A DNA stretch of 64,000 nucleotides from Pseudomonas baetica (GCF_019733355.1 NZ_JAIHLQ010000008.1:1-64000); one strand, 5' to 3'. Positions 39,454-49,679 are shown, counted from the first letter of the stretch. The notes: generated by a model not told the origin, from the sequence alone. Program-made: numbers and translations.

Positions 39454-40459
39454 GCTGGGCTGGTGGCTGAGTGAATCGCCCCTGGTGTCATGTGTCATCT
39501 GCGTTACCCCGAAGTATTCAAATTGAGACGGTCACGTTATGACAGAGGATGGGGGGCTTAAGTGATAGTTCATCACGATATCAACGGCAGCGAGGTAATG
39601 GTCCGCTCGAGGATTTCTTGACCGGCCTTTGCGGTAATAGCGAAGACGGCAGTTTTGTATGGCTGTTGGCAAAGATAATGACACGGTGGTCTGCGGTGGA
39701 TAGGTTGCTAACAGAGATGAATCGCGCGGAACTACACCGCATCGCATTTAGATCCAGTCACGGAGGATTTTCTGCATGCAACCTAAAGGCGCACTATGTG
39801 CTGGATGAAGAATCTATAAGCGGTGGATCTGCATACATCCTGTTCGCTTTGGTCGGCAGCACCTGGACACACGTAACCTCAGTGGCGATCAGAACCGATT
39901 TGCAACTGCCTCCGTCTGGTTGGCTGGGGAGGTCTGATGTGTCGCATCTCCCAGCAAGAGCTGGAAAGCTATCGCTCGAGTGCTGCTGTGTGAGCTTCGC
40001 GCCTGATCGACGCGGTCGACTACAAGCAGTTCATGGTACTGAATACCTCTAACGATTTTATGAAACCACTCAGTCAGTGCTGAGCGCTCACCATTGGATG
40101 ACTCAATATAGGAAGGTGGTCACTCCGAGTGCGCGGTGTTCAGTTCGTGGCGTCGAGCGCAGCGCTCCCGGATGGCTAGACACCAGTGGACTGATCGCAT
40201 GGTCGAAAAACCCGGCCACATCGCCACATGATTCGGTTGGAAGACTTACCGAGATACGCATCTGTGGCCCGAGATGCCAATTATCGAGAGGCGCAGGAGC
40301 TCGTTGTTTGCGATGGTTTGCTGATCGATTCGCTCACGTCGTCAAAGTGAAGGTAGGGCTACTGCGGTGTCTGTTGGGTTCAAAGACCTTGATGCACATA
40401 GAAAAACTACTGTATGCGTGTACAATAACGCAAATGCACAGACAAATACGGGGCTCTCC
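39454..40459. other. Gene-poor stretch with possible eroded ORFs
   Basis: About 1 kb without a convincing gene. A 167-codon plus-strand frame (39549-40052) has no recognisable content. A 49-codon frame at 39937-40083 with GGGAGG upstream is broken by one in-frame TGA at codon 19, so it may be a relic. A TACAAT box (40421-40426) inside the near-palindrome TGTA...TACA lies 34 bases before the RHH gene and may be its promoter. Confidence 0.45.
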
Positions 40460-40699
40460 ATGCGATTTACTGACACTAAGAGCGAAACCTTGAATCTCAG
40501 AGTCTCCCCTTTATTTAAGCTTGCCTTAAGGGAAGCCGCCGATCACGAGCATCGGAGTATGGTGAACATGCTTGAAGTGTTGCTAGGTGAGTACTGCGAA
40601 CGTACAGGTGTTTTGCCACCTGGGCAGCAGGCCGATCCAGTGCTCGAAAAGAAAAGAAGTCATGCTAAACGTCGAGCACACGTAGGAGCGGCAGCATGA
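40460..40699 (+). CDS. Ribbon-helix-helix regulator of the methylase/McrBC operon
   Basis: About 79 aa from ATG 40460; the frame opens earlier but the upstream part has no ribosome site. Arc/CopG-like fold: ETLNLRVSPLFKLALREAADHEHRSMVNMLEVLL. It overlaps the D12 methylase by 4 bp and starts the operon, in the position of a restriction controller protein. Autoregulation is inferred. Confidence 0.75.
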   Translation: MRFTDTKSETLNLRVSPLFKLALREAADHEHRSMVNMLEVLLGEYCERTGVLPPGQQADPVLEKKRSHAKRRAHVGAAA

Positions 40700-41781
40700 C
40701 ATTTCGCTACATCGGCTCAAAATCCCGGATTGTCGACCAAATCACCACCTACATTGGCCCCCCAAAAGAAGGGGCTTTTTTTGTGGATGCTTTTTGCGGA
40801 ACGGGGGCCGTGGCTGAGGCTGCTGCTCAGCTTGGTTGGAATGTGAGGATTAATGACAACCTGAACTCGGCAGTAATCTCTGCGGGGGCGCGACTTATCA
40901 GTCGGAACCAGGCGACGTTTAAGGTACTTGGCGGCTACGCAGGCGCCATCGATAAGCTCAACTCAACTAAGCCTTTGCATGGTTTCATGTGGAGCGCTTA
41001 CAGCCCAGTATCGTTCGACTCCTGTGGCATTGAGCGTAGATACTTCACTGAGGAGAATGCCGCTCGCATTGACGCCATGCGTGCTCTCATCGCTGGATGG
41101 CGTGAGGCTGGAAGCATTGACGATGTCGAGGAGCGCTTGTTGATCGCAGATCTTTTTGGGGCCCTGAATCGTGTGGCTAATATTGCGGGTACCTTTGGCT
41201 GTTTTCTGTCCAAGTGGACCAAACAGTCTCAAGAGCGCATTGCTATGCGTTGCAGGGACCTTAAAGTCAGCAATGTGCGAGTGCAAGCCACTGTGGGTGA
41301 TGTGTTCGATGTACCTAACGATCCTGAAGACTTGGTATACCTGGATCCTCCATACACGAAGCGTCAATATGCAAGCTATTACCATATCCTCGAAACGGTA
41401 GCACTTGGCGACGAACCCGAAGTGGAGGGTGTTGCTGGTCTGAGACCTTGGAAAGATCGTGCCTCAGATTTTTGCTACAAAACCCGTGCCCTTAAGACGC
41501 TCTCTCGCTTAATGACTCACTTAAAAGCGCAGCGAGTACTTTTGTCCTACAGCAGTGAAGGGCACATCTCCATGCAGGATATGAAGCAGGAGCTTTCCAT
41601 GACCGGTAAGTTCACAATGCATCCCTTGGGTGCCATCGGCCGTTATCGTCCCAATAAAGTGGCAAGTAGAACGGCGTCTGATGTGAACGAATTTTTGATT
41701 GTGGCGGAGCGCCCAGATATAGGGCTTGCCAAAACACGCAATAAGACCTCCAGGCAAACCCCTGTGGAGAGCTATGCATGA
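40696..41781 (+). CDS. D12-class DNA adenine N6-methyltransferase
   Basis: 361 aa. Dam-type enzyme. AdoMet motif I is DAFCGTGAVAEAA (31-43) preceded by RYIGSKSRIV; catalytic motif IV is DPPY (217-220). Its length exceeds minimal Dam and includes a target-recognition insert. Overlaps the RHH gene and the next methylase by 4 bp each. Function: self-protection by adenine methylation within this operon. Confidence 0.92.
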   Translation: MTFRYIGSKSRIVDQITTYIGPPKEGAFFVDAFCGTGAVAEAAAQLGWNVRINDNLNSAVISAGARLISRNQATFKVLGGYAGAIDKLNSTKPLHGFMWSAYSPVSFDSCGIERRYFTEENAARIDAMRALIAGWREAGSIDDVEERLLIADLFGALNRVANIAGTFGCFLSKWTKQSQERIAMRCRDLKVSNVRVQATVGDVFDVPNDPEDLVYLDPPYTKRQYASYYHILETVALGDEPEVEGVAGLRPWKDRASDFCYKTRALKTLSRLMTHLKAQRVLLSYSSEGHISMQDMKQELSMTGKFTMHPLGAIGRYRPNKVASRTASDVNEFLIVAERPDIGLAKTRNKTSRQTPVESYA

Positions 41782-44006
41782 GTGCGCCGCGTCCGCTTGA
41801 AGTTGAGTTCCTGTCGCCAGCAGAAGCAGCTTTGACTAAGGCTGTTAGTGGCCATGGCCCTGGTAGCTTTGAGCTTCGTCTTCAGGTGTTAGAGGCAGCG
41901 TCGGCTCGTTTTGGAGGGTTTGATCTAGAAGGATTTCATGAAATCTTTGGCATTCAAAGCAAGATGACAGCAGTCGCGTTGATGGAACTTGCCGCTCCAG
42001 TAGCCGCTGCTATTGAATGCTCCCCCATACATCCTGCTTTGGCCCTGAGCGCTCTAGCTCGGGAAGCCCTGCACGAACAGGATCGAAAGAGTACTGGGGC
42101 CTATCATACAGACTTCCGTCTTGCCTCTAGGCTCGCACAGCTTGCCTCCTCCAAACTCACTCATGAGAGTCGAGTGATTGATCCGGCCAGTGGAGCAGGG
42201 ATTCTGTTAGCTGCTTTGACTCATGCAGTGTGTGGTGTAGACCGTGCCAAGGTCGCGCATTGGCTTGCTCACGGAGTGCATGCTGCTGACCTGTCGGCCA
42301 ACTCCCTTCGTGCAACTCTCCTAAGCCTGGCTTCCTTCACCGACGACTTAGAGTCTCTCAAGTCAATGCGTGCTCGCTGGTACTGTGGAGACAGCTTGAT
42401 GGCTGATCGTGAGGTTTGGATAACCATGGCTGGCGAAGGCTTTGACGCAGTGATCGGCAATCCGCCCTGGGAGAAAGTAAAGCTCTCACGACACGAGTTT
42501 TTGAAGTCTACCGGCACCAAACGGCACTATGGGGCGCAGATTCACGGTCTTGATGAAGAGTTGTTTGCTGTCCAGCGTGATCAGATGGCGAGCTATTCTC
42601 AGCGGCTGTTAGCTCGATATCCCGATCTAGGTAATGGAGAGCCTGACCTTTACGTTGCCTTTACGGATCTCTTCTTTGATCTCTGTAAAGAGCAGGGAAC
42701 TGTGGCTGCTTTAATTCCTGGTGGGTTAATCCGTTCGCAGGGCACTAAGGAAATGCGGCGGAAGATTTTCGATTCGAGTCAAAGCGTTTCGCTTTCGATT
42801 ATCGATAATCGAGCTCGGTTCTTTGCTATCGACACACGTTTTAAGTTTCTGGCGATGGCGTTGGTGAAGGCGGGATCTGGGAAGGGAAAGCGTGAGCCGA
42901 TCCAGCTTCTGCATGAGCGTGGAACCACTACTGGCTTGGAAATAACGGGCAAGGCAATTATCGGTCGCGCTGCGTTGGTTGATGTAAGACCAGACCTGAG
43001 TTTACCAGAGGTCCGCAGCATTGCTGAGTGGAAGCTTTTTTCCAAAATTTCTGAGGCGGGTTGCTCTTGGGAGGAACCTGTTTACGGCTGGACTCCGAAG
43101 TTCTGTCGCGAGGTCGATATGACTAAAGAACGGCCAAAGTTTTTGGGATATGACGCTCATGGGGCAATGCCATTGGTAGAGGGTCGCATGGTGCAAGCCC
43201 ATCGTTTTGGTGTAAAAGGGCACGTCTCCGGTACGGGGCGCAGAGCAAAGTGGGAAGCCTTCCCCATCGGGGGCTCGCGACTATCACCTCAGTTTTGGAT
43301 TCGCTCTTCAGACGTACCACGAGCCAATCAGGGGCGATCTGGTGAACAAAGAGTCGGTTTTTGTGACATTGCAGGGCAGACCAATGAGCGATCACTCATG
43401 GCAGCATTAATACCTGCAGGCGTTGTGTGCGGTAACAAGGTCCCTACAATTCTCTTCCCTGATGATCCTTCCGAAGAGCGCCTTTTAGTATGGGCAGCAA
43501 TTGCAAACAGTTTCGCTTTTGATTGGATGCTCAGAAGAGTGCTCACCACGACGGTGAATTACTTCCTTTTGCAAAGTGTTCCTCTGCCAAAACTCACCAA
43601 AGGCGGCCTGCCTTGGAAAAAGCTCGTGAGTGCTGCACGCGAGTTGCAGAAACTCGATAACGCGGGAGCAGCACGTGAGATTTATGAACGTATGGTGCAA
43701 TTGCGCAGTGATATTGATGCCGAAATAGCTATGGCTTACGGACTTGATTTGAAGGACATGGAGCTTGTATTCCAAGATTTTCCGTTACTGGATCGAGGGC
43801 AAGCATCTTTGCCGGGCGAGTGGAAATCTACAATTACCCGAGACAGCGTTTTAGCTGCGGTGGCAAGAAGGATCGGAGACCGGTCTATAGATTGGCAGCA
43901 GCGTACTGTGAATGCACGTGCGTTGGGGGCTATGGCCTATGTGCCTTCAGAGCTAGCCCTCAGCGGCACAGAAATCGAAGAAGAAGGAACTCAGCTACAT
44001 GGCTAA
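41778..44006 (+). CDS. Eco57I-like DNA adenine methyltransferase with TRD
   Basis: 742 aa gamma-class N6-adenine methylase. Motif I is IDPASGAGILLAAL (134-147), motif IV NPPW (228-231). The region from about 300 to 600 looks like a target-recognition domain (LIRSQGTKEMRRK, VNYFLLQSVPLPKL). There is no nuclease motif at the N-terminus, unlike true Eco57I fusions. Second adenine methylase in one operon, so it may modify the other strand of an asymmetric site. Overlaps the next gene by 8 bp. Confidence 0.9.
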   Translation: MSAPRPLEVEFLSPAEAALTKAVSGHGPGSFELRLQVLEAASARFGGFDLEGFHEIFGIQSKMTAVALMELAAPVAAAIECSPIHPALALSALAREALHEQDRKSTGAYHTDFRLASRLAQLASSKLTHESRVIDPASGAGILLAALTHAVCGVDRAKVAHWLAHGVHAADLSANSLRATLLSLASFTDDLESLKSMRARWYCGDSLMADREVWITMAGEGFDAVIGNPPWEKVKLSRHEFLKSTGTKRHYGAQIHGLDEELFAVQRDQMASYSQRLLARYPDLGNGEPDLYVAFTDLFFDLCKEQGTVAALIPGGLIRSQGTKEMRRKIFDSSQSVSLSIIDNRARFFAIDTRFKFLAMALVKAGSGKGKREPIQLLHERGTTTGLEITGKAIIGRAALVDVRPDLSLPEVRSIAEWKLFSKISEAGCSWEEPVYGWTPKFCREVDMTKERPKFLGYDAHGAMPLVEGRMVQAHRFGVKGHVSGTGRRAKWEAFPIGGSRLSPQFWIRSSDVPRANQGRSGEQRVGFCDIAGQTNERSLMAALIPAGVVCGNKVPTILFPDDPSEERLLVWAAIANSFAFDWMLRRVLTTTVNYFLLQSVPLPKLTKGGLPWKKLVSAARELQKLDNAGAAREIYERMVQLRSDIDAEIAMAYGLDLKDMELVFQDFPLLDRGQASLPGEWKSTITRDSVLAAVARRIGDRSIDWQQRTVNARALGAMAYVPSELALSGTEIEEEGTQLHG

Positions 44007-44592
44007 CCAAGCAGGGCAAGTTGCTCGTATTCTCTACAAGGAGATTGTAGAAGGGGATTTGCGAAAGATTCAGGCTACGGCCAACGATTCAGACTCCGGT
44101 GGTGGGGCAAGGGATTTCCGATTTCGCTCCTACGACACACTTTTACCTGTGATTAGGCAGATGTTCCCCCAGACTGTCCAAGAAAATCGCAGGCGGAAGA
44201 AACAGCAAGTGCAGATCGATATTTTCAAAGGGGAGTTCTTTTGGTCTGACGCCAATGGCAATGTTGTCCGGAAGGATTCTTATATGGAGCCCCCGACAGA
44301 CGCCAGACCTGGGGAGGGTCGAATAGCACGTATTCACGAGTATGGATGCTTCGATGCCAGTAAGGTAAAGATTGGTGTTGGTAATAGGGTCTTGCTGCTG
44401 CTAATCCAGCTAGACGATGGGTCTGTGTGGCCGCACTACGCTGAGGAGAGGTCGTTGCGAACACCAAATGTTTGGCATTCTGTAGTCGCCAAGGAGCTTT
44501 TAGATTGCCTTGATGCCGCTCGTCCATCCAATCAGGTCGTTCTCGGGTACCGTGATTTCACTAATGCCGGTAGGTTCTGCAATGGCAAGTGA
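43999..44592 (+). CDS. Unknown protein between methylase and McrB genes
   Basis: 197 aa, not recognised. Basic N-terminal helix (GQVARILYKEIVEGDLRK) and a central RRRKKQQVQIDIF patch; no catalytic motif seen. Starts 8 bp inside the methylase gene and overlaps the McrB-like gene by 11 bp, so it is an integral operon member. Could supply the DNA-recognition part that the short McrB-like protein lacks. Confidence 0.75.
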   Translation: MANQAGQVARILYKEIVEGDLRKIQATANDSDSGGGARDFRFRSYDTLLPVIRQMFPQTVQENRRRKKQQVQIDIFKGEFFWSDANGNVVRKDSYMEPPTDARPGEGRIARIHEYGCFDASKVKIGVGNRVLLLLIQLDDGSVWPHYAEERSLRTPNVWHSVVAKELLDCLDAARPSNQVVLGYRDFTNAGRFCNGK

Positions 44593-45718
44593 TTACTGCA
44601 AAGAGGCATTGAAGTTGTTGGCCCGCTCCCGGAATGTGTTGATCTCAGGCCCGCCAGGTACAGGTAAGTCGAGGTTGCTTGCTGAGGTTGCTTTAGCCTT
44701 TGAGTCGGCTTTCGGAATTGCTCCCGCAGGAGGGGCGCCGAAGCTTAATCGCTCGGGGGGCGTCCCGATCCCACCCGCTGCGGGCGAGGATGCTAAGGAC
44801 GTTCCTGCTCCCACCAAGATGAGCCGTAGGGTATTTCGTACAGTATTTCATCAAAGCTCAAAGTACCGAGATTTCGTGTCAGGGATCACCCCTGCGGTGA
44901 ACAAAAAGGCTGGAGAGCCTGACTTTGCCATCGTTAAAGGGACGCTGTATCGGGCTAGTGAGCATGCTAAAACCGCCAACGGTGCGTCCCTGCTGATTAT
45001 TGATGAAATTAATCGTGGGCCCGCTGTGCAGGTCTTCGGCGGTTCCATCGTGGCTATTGAGTCCGATAAACGCCTAGCACCTGATGGGGGGAAACGTGCG
45101 GAGACTCAGTATTTTGAAATGCTCGATCCTGTCAGCGGCGATGTGATTGAGTATGGCTTGCCGCATGACCTTTATATCCTAGCGGCAATGAACCAAGCAG
45201 ACGCCTCAGTGGAGCCTTTGGATGTTGCGTTTTTGAGACGTTGGGAACCGCTCCGTTTGGAGCCGCGTGAGCAGACCCTTCGCGATTTTTATGAGCTTGG
45301 GGCTAAGGGAGCTAACCCCTTGCCTGACGCCCCTGCCTCGGTAGCAGATGTCTTGGAGGCTTCTGTGCGCGCTTGGATGGCAGTCAATGAGCAAATTGCT
45401 CTGGGCCGAGGTTCCGAGTTCCAAATTGGACATGGAATGCTTATGTCTGATGTGAAGCTGCAAACCTTGAGTCTCCCGGAGGCATTAGGAGCTCTATGCG
45501 TGGGCTGGGCCAAGGCGCGGGCGCATGTAGAAGAGGTTTTCTTCGGAGACATCCGGGGTATTGCAGCTACTCTCAATGCATTAGATGGACCGGCCTATAA
45601 CCCTTTTAAGTTAACCGAGACCACCTTTGCAGATGATCTTCGGTTTAGAGTTCAGGGTCCCGCGAATTTCTCTCAGGGCGACATATATGCCGCCCTGAGA
45701 GCCTTTGCTAGAGAGTAG
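44582..45718 (+). CDS. McrB-like AAA+ GTPase
   Basis: About 378 aa from ATG 44582; the open frame upstream is inside the preceding gene. Walker A GPPGTGKS (23-30), Walker B LLIIDEIN (137-144), and the McrB-type sensor MNQADASVEPLD (203-214) followed by an arginine finger region FLRRW. It lacks the N-terminal DNA-binding domain found in E. coli McrB. It would translocate DNA or remodel for the McrC nuclease. Confidence 0.9.
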   Translation: MASDYCKEALKLLARSRNVLISGPPGTGKSRLLAEVALAFESAFGIAPAGGAPKLNRSGGVPIPPAAGEDAKDVPAPTKMSRRVFRTVFHQSSKYRDFVSGITPAVNKKAGEPDFAIVKGTLYRASEHAKTANGASLLIIDEINRGPAVQVFGGSIVAIESDKRLAPDGGKRAETQYFEMLDPVSGDVIEYGLPHDLYILAAMNQADASVEPLDVAFLRRWEPLRLEPREQTLRDFYELGAKGANPLPDAPASVADVLEASVRAWMAVNEQIALGRGSEFQIGHGMLMSDVKLQTLSLPEALGALCVGWAKARAHVEEVFFGDIRGIAATLNALDGPAYNPFKLTETTFADDLRFRVQGPANFSQGDIYAALRAFARE

Positions 45719-47030
45719 TTTTGTGGCATATGTCCGAACACGGCTATCGCTTGTCGAATATGGCTCACCTATCGATTTGAGTCATGCTATTGGCGTGGCC
45801 ATCGGAGCTGACCGCGCCAAGGCAAACGGGCTTTTGATTGATGCTGGCAATCGTGCCGCATCAAGTCTCGGTCTCAACTATAACCCTATAAGTGTCGATG
45901 CGCAGGGCGCTCGGGCTATAGACTTTGCGGGTCTAATTAGACTGGCTCCGTCACTTGAACTGGAAGTGGCTCCCAAATTTCTAGGACTTGATGATTTCGA
46001 TGCGACCTGGAGAGAAGACTTCTTTTTCCTTTCCACGCTTTCATTACATGGAAGGCTCTTGGCGTCCGAGCGCTTAGCTGCATCTGGTGGGGCCCCGAGG
46101 GATCTATCCACTTTGGTAGCTCGTTCGATGACAAGCATGTATGAGGCCAGAAAGCGTAGGCCTTTGCGTACTTATCGCAGAGTAAGGGAGGCAGAATTCT
46201 TTCTCGATGGGGATCCAGACCCTGTGGATCTCATTTTTCCCTCGCCTGATGGATTCGAGCAAGAGCTAGTTCGTTTTGATCGACATAATGGTTGGAATTC
46301 AGATATTACAGCTGCTGCTAGAGCGCTTCTGACGGAGGTAAGCGACCCTTCGGTTGTCGGTAGTTTGGTGCGACTTATTGAAGATTTGGCTCCTCAAAAA
46401 CATACATCTGCCGGACGGAGAAGACCCATTCCTGCTAGGCACAGGGCATGGAGACCATTGCACGAGCTATCTGTTGATGTGCTCGGTGGGCTTGGCCTAA
46501 ATTACAATCAAGGACAGGCGCATGCGCCAGGATATGTAGTTGCCACTTGGCGAGTTTGGGAAGACCTCTTGACGGTAGCATTGCGTCTCGGCTTTGGGCG
46601 AGCGGCCGTTGTACCTCAAAAGGGTTTTACGCTAGGCAGCAAGACTAAAGTAAGTACGGGAGAGACGCGTATGCTATCCGTGTTTCCAGACTGCGTGATC
46701 GAGTCGGATGGTACCCGGCCTCGAATGCTTTTAGATGCCAAGTACAAAGGGCATGCTGAGAAAGGGCGGCTTAGGATCTCTGAAGCGGACATTTACGAGT
46801 CTTTGGCTTTTGCAAAGGCTGCGACTTGCAACCGAGTGGTACTCGCTTACCCTGCACTTCCAAGTAGCAAGCTCCATGCTGTTGGTACCTGCGCGACTTT
46901 TGAAACGATACAGATAGATGCCGTTCAAATCGTTGGCGTTCAGATCGAAAGCCGGCACATCTCTAAAACCGGCGGCCTGAAAGAGTTTGCGTTGAACTTG
47001 GCAAAAGGGGTGTCCGAAGCTTTCAGCTAG
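45705..47030 (+). CDS. McrC-like PD-(D/E)XK nuclease
   Basis: 441 aa if TTG 45705 is used, or 435 aa from GTG 45723, which begins 5 bases after the McrB stop. The McrC family is recognised from LAPSLELEVAPKFLGLD, the long middle region and the C-terminal nuclease with VFPDCVIES (D329) and LLDAKYKG (D344, K346). Overlap or near-overlap with the McrB gene supports co-translation. Confidence 0.9.
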   Translation: MLESSFVAYVRTRLSLVEYGSPIDLSHAIGVAIGADRAKANGLLIDAGNRAASSLGLNYNPISVDAQGARAIDFAGLIRLAPSLELEVAPKFLGLDDFDATWREDFFFLSTLSLHGRLLASERLAASGGAPRDLSTLVARSMTSMYEARKRRPLRTYRRVREAEFFLDGDPDPVDLIFPSPDGFEQELVRFDRHNGWNSDITAAARALLTEVSDPSVVGSLVRLIEDLAPQKHTSAGRRRPIPARHRAWRPLHELSVDVLGGLGLNYNQGQAHAPGYVVATWRVWEDLLTVALRLGFGRAAVVPQKGFTLGSKTKVSTGETRMLSVFPDCVIESDGTRPRMLLDAKYKGHAEKGRLRISEADIYESLAFAKAATCNRVVLAYPALPSSKLHAVGTCATFETIQIDAVQIVGVQIESRHISKTGGLKEFALNLAKGVSEAFS

Positions 47031-47351
47031 ATCAAGTTAATGCAGGTTAGCTGATCATCTAAAGCGCCAGCATTTCGACGCGACCTAACCTGAAAACCTG
47101 GTTCCCTTTATTTCAGTATCCGGTGACCGCTTGTACGAGATCGACAACCCTGGCCTTTTTTATTGTGCTGAAAGCAAATCCAGAGCAAAGAAAAGCCCGC
47201 CATGGTAGCGGGGGCCAAAAAACCAAAAAGGAGCTAGTGCATTTTACGCGTATTACATGGCAGCATGTGAAAAACTCGTGAATGCACTAAATGCAAAGGC
47301 TCGGCACTAAGGGATCAAACTCTTTGTACGCTAAAACAAGCGTCGCATAGC
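47031..47351. other. Intergenic region after the McrC gene
   Basis: About 320 bases without a gene. Contains a minus-strand terminator-like hairpin GCCCGC...GCGGGGGC (47195-47215) and an 8-bp inverted repeat AGTGCATT/AATGCACT (47236-47243 and 47281-47288). No integrase or tRNA end. Confidence 0.5.
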
Positions 47352-47383
47352 AAAAATGGCGATCCCTGTGGATCGCCATTTTT
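47352..47383. terminator. Bidirectional terminator next to ppx
   Basis: Perfect 14-bp stem AAAAATGGCGATCC / GGATCGCCATTTTT with a CTGT loop. Serves ppx on the minus strand and could stop plus-strand read-through from the McrBC operon. Confidence 0.9.
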
Positions 47384-47421
47384 GTCTGGTGCTATACATT
47401 CACGAGACCACAGCGGCGATG

Positions 47422-48924
47422 TTAGCGCACGCTCAGTACGATTTCGCCCCGGGTGAGCCATTGCGATTCGATGGCGAAGTCGGCTTGGGTCAGCTGGTTG
47501 TCGTCTAGCCAATTTTCCGGAAACAGCACATCGAGGCTGGCGCCCATGGCATGCAGCACCACCTTAGGCATTTGCTGGGTGCCGCGGATGTGATGGAACA
47601 GGATCGCGAAGCGCAGCAGTACGCACAGGCGAATCAGCTTGATGCCGTCATCGCCGAAGTCGGCGAACTTGTCCTTGGGGATGTTGCGGCGATGGCCGCG
47701 AACCAGCAGTGCAAGCATCAGCTGGTCTTCTCGGGAGAAACCGGCGAGGTCGGAGTGCTCGATCAGGTAGGCACCGTGCTTGTGGTACTGGTAGTGGGCG
47801 ATGTCCAAGCCCACTTCATGGACCTTGGCCGCCCAGCCCAGCAGTTCGCGCCAGACGCCATCTTCCAGATCCCAGTCCTTAGCCACTTGATCGAAGGCAT
47901 GCAGGGCCTTGCGCTCAACTCGCGCCGCCTGTTCCAGGTCGACGTGGTAGCGCTCCATTAACGAGGTCAGAGTACGTTCGCGCACGTCCTCGTGATGATG
48001 GCGGCCCAGCAGGTCATAGAGCACGCCTTCACGCAGCGCGCCTTCGCAATGATCCATGCGCTTGAGTTCTAGGGAATCGAAGATCGCTTCGAGAATCGCC
48101 AGGCCTGCGGGGAAAATCGCCCGGCGATCCGGCTTGATGCCTTCGAAGTCGATCTTCTCGACATCGCCCAGCTTCATCAACTTGCGCTTGAGCCAGGCCA
48201 GGCCTTCGGCGTTGACCTCGCCGGAACCATGGCCGCCGGCCTTGAGGGCCAGGCCGATGGCGCGGATGGTACCCGAGGAGCCGATGGCTTCATCCCAGGT
48301 CAGGCGGTGCAGGGCGTGTTCGATGCTCATGATCTCCAGCCGCGCCGCGGTGTACGCCTGGGCGTAGCGGGCCGGGGTGATCTTGCCGTCCTTGAAATAG
48401 CGCTGGGTGTAGCTGACGCAGCCCATCTGCAGGCTTTCGCGCAGCAGCGGCTCGAAGCGCTGGCCGATGATGAATTCGGTACTGCCGCCGCCGATGTCCG
48501 CCACCAGGCGCTTGCCCGGGGTGTCGGCGAGGGTATGGGACACGCCGAGATAAATCAGGCGCGCCTCTTCACGGCCGGAGATGACCTCCACCGGGTGGCC
48601 CAGGATTTCTTCGGCGCGGCGGATGAATTCCGCACGGTTGCGGGCTTCGCGCAGGGCGTTGGTGCCGACGATCCGCACGGAGCCGGTGGGCATGCCGTTG
48701 ATTAGCTGGGCAAAGCGCTTGAGACAGTCGAGCCCGCGCTGCATCGACTCTTCGTTGAGCTTGCGCTCATCGTCGATGCCGGCGGCCAGCTGAACCTTCT
48801 CCCCGAGACGCTCGAGAATACGGATTTCGCCGTTCTGGGCCTTGGCCACGACCATGTGAAAGCTGTTGGAGCCCAGGTCTATTGCGGCGATCAGGGACAG
48901 GTTCTTGTCTTGGGATTGCGGCAT
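47422..48924 (-). CDS. ppx: Exopolyphosphatase
   Basis: 500 aa. Releases phosphate from polyphosphate and may hydrolyse pppGpp. Ppx/GppA actin-like fold: [17 protein letters not shown], then [14 protein letters not shown] and the HD-like C-terminal region [19 protein letters not shown]. High GC and full length. In Pseudomonas it normally lies beside trxA-rho and ppk; none are here. It is translated 2 bp after the stop of the mcrBC relic. Confidence 0.95.
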   Translation of the reverse strand: MPQSQDKNLSLIAAIDLGSNSFHMVVAKAQNGEIRILERLGEKVQLAAGIDDERKLNEESMQRGLDCLKRFAQLINGMPTGSVRIVGTNALREARNRAEFIRRAEEILGHPVEVISGREEARLIYLGVSHTLADTPGKRLVADIGGGSTEFIIGQRFEPLLRESLQMGCVSYTQRYFKDGKITPARYAQAYTAARLEIMSIEHALHRLTWDEAIGSSGTIRAIGLALKAGGHGSGEVNAEGLAWLKRKLMKLGDVEKIDFEGIKPDRRAIFPAGLAILEAIFDSLELKRMDHCEGALREGVLYDLLGRHHHEDVRERTLTSLMERYHVDLEQAARVERKALHAFDQVAKDWDLEDGVWRELLGWAAKVHEVGLDIAHYQYHKHGAYLIEHSDLAGFSREDQLMLALLVRGHRRNIPKDKFADFGDDGIKLIRLCVLLRFAILFHHIRGTQQMPKVVLHAMGASLDVLFPENWLDDNQLTQADFAIESQWLTRGEIVLSVR

Positions 48925-48926
48925 GG

Positions 48927-49679
48927 TCAGGGGGTCTCGGTCGATAACTTCAACATCGTGCCACGATCAAAGGCTGCCGCCAACGCGCTAGGTTTAATAC
49001 AGATGACCTGGGCAAGTGTTTGATCAGAGGGTAGTAGCAGAGCTTTTGAGGTTAGACAAAACGGGAGAACCCAAAAATTGAGGTTTTTTGTCTTGGAAAA
49101 ATTAAACACTGGTAACGGATGTGTAAAAATTTCGGTTTTCGGGTATATCAAGATCACATCCCCGCGGCCGTTGAGGTAGTTTTGTCCATATGCGTTCAGC
49201 TGATAGAAGTCAGCTTGCGCCAGTCCATATTTGTCGGTGGCGTTGGCCTTCGTGGCCTCGATCAACTTCCATTTCGTATCCAGCACCAGCCGGGTAGTTG
49301 CCGACTCCTGAGCGAGTAAATCAGGCTTCAGTCGGAGCCAATTTTGCCCATGATGCTTGACTAGTGAAAAACTGCGAGCCTGTGTTTTCAGGTGGAACTG
49401 AGCTGCTAGTGATGAGTACTAGCCGTGGGTATTCGAATAGCTCAGCTTGGAATCGCTCGCTTTGTCGCCAGTGTCTTTGCGTGAGAATACGCCGAACTTA
49501 AACGATGAGCCGCCCCAGATGCTTCCCTGCTCATCCAATCGCGATTCAATCCAGTAATTTAAACTATTCTTCTACCCAGCTTGAGAGTATTCGTCCAGCG
49601 TCATCATCGCCAACCGCTCCCGAGGCCTATCCTTCACGAACTCGCCCCACAGGGCATATTTATGTTGGAAGTCGCTCAT
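48927..49679 (-). pseudogene. Decayed mcrB-mcrC fusion relic
   Basis: One continuous 251-codon frame with two internal TAG codons (codons 36 and 87; 49572-49574 and 49419-49421). Codons 1 to about 90 match the N-terminal domain of Pseudomonas McrB-type proteins (MSDFQHKYALWGEF, SRLDEQGSIWGGSSFKFGV). From about codon 95 it matches McrC (WLRLKPDLL, TRLVLDTKWKLIEA, LAQADFYQLNAYGQ, GDVILIYP). The AAA domain and most of mcrC are deleted. It ends 2 bp before ppx. Unlike the intact McrBC-like pair at 44.6-47.0 kb. Confidence 0.85.

Noticed and set aside
39549..40052. 167-codon open frame as a gene
   Set aside because: No ribosome site, no recognisable sequence, and a gene-like alternative frame nearby is itself broken.
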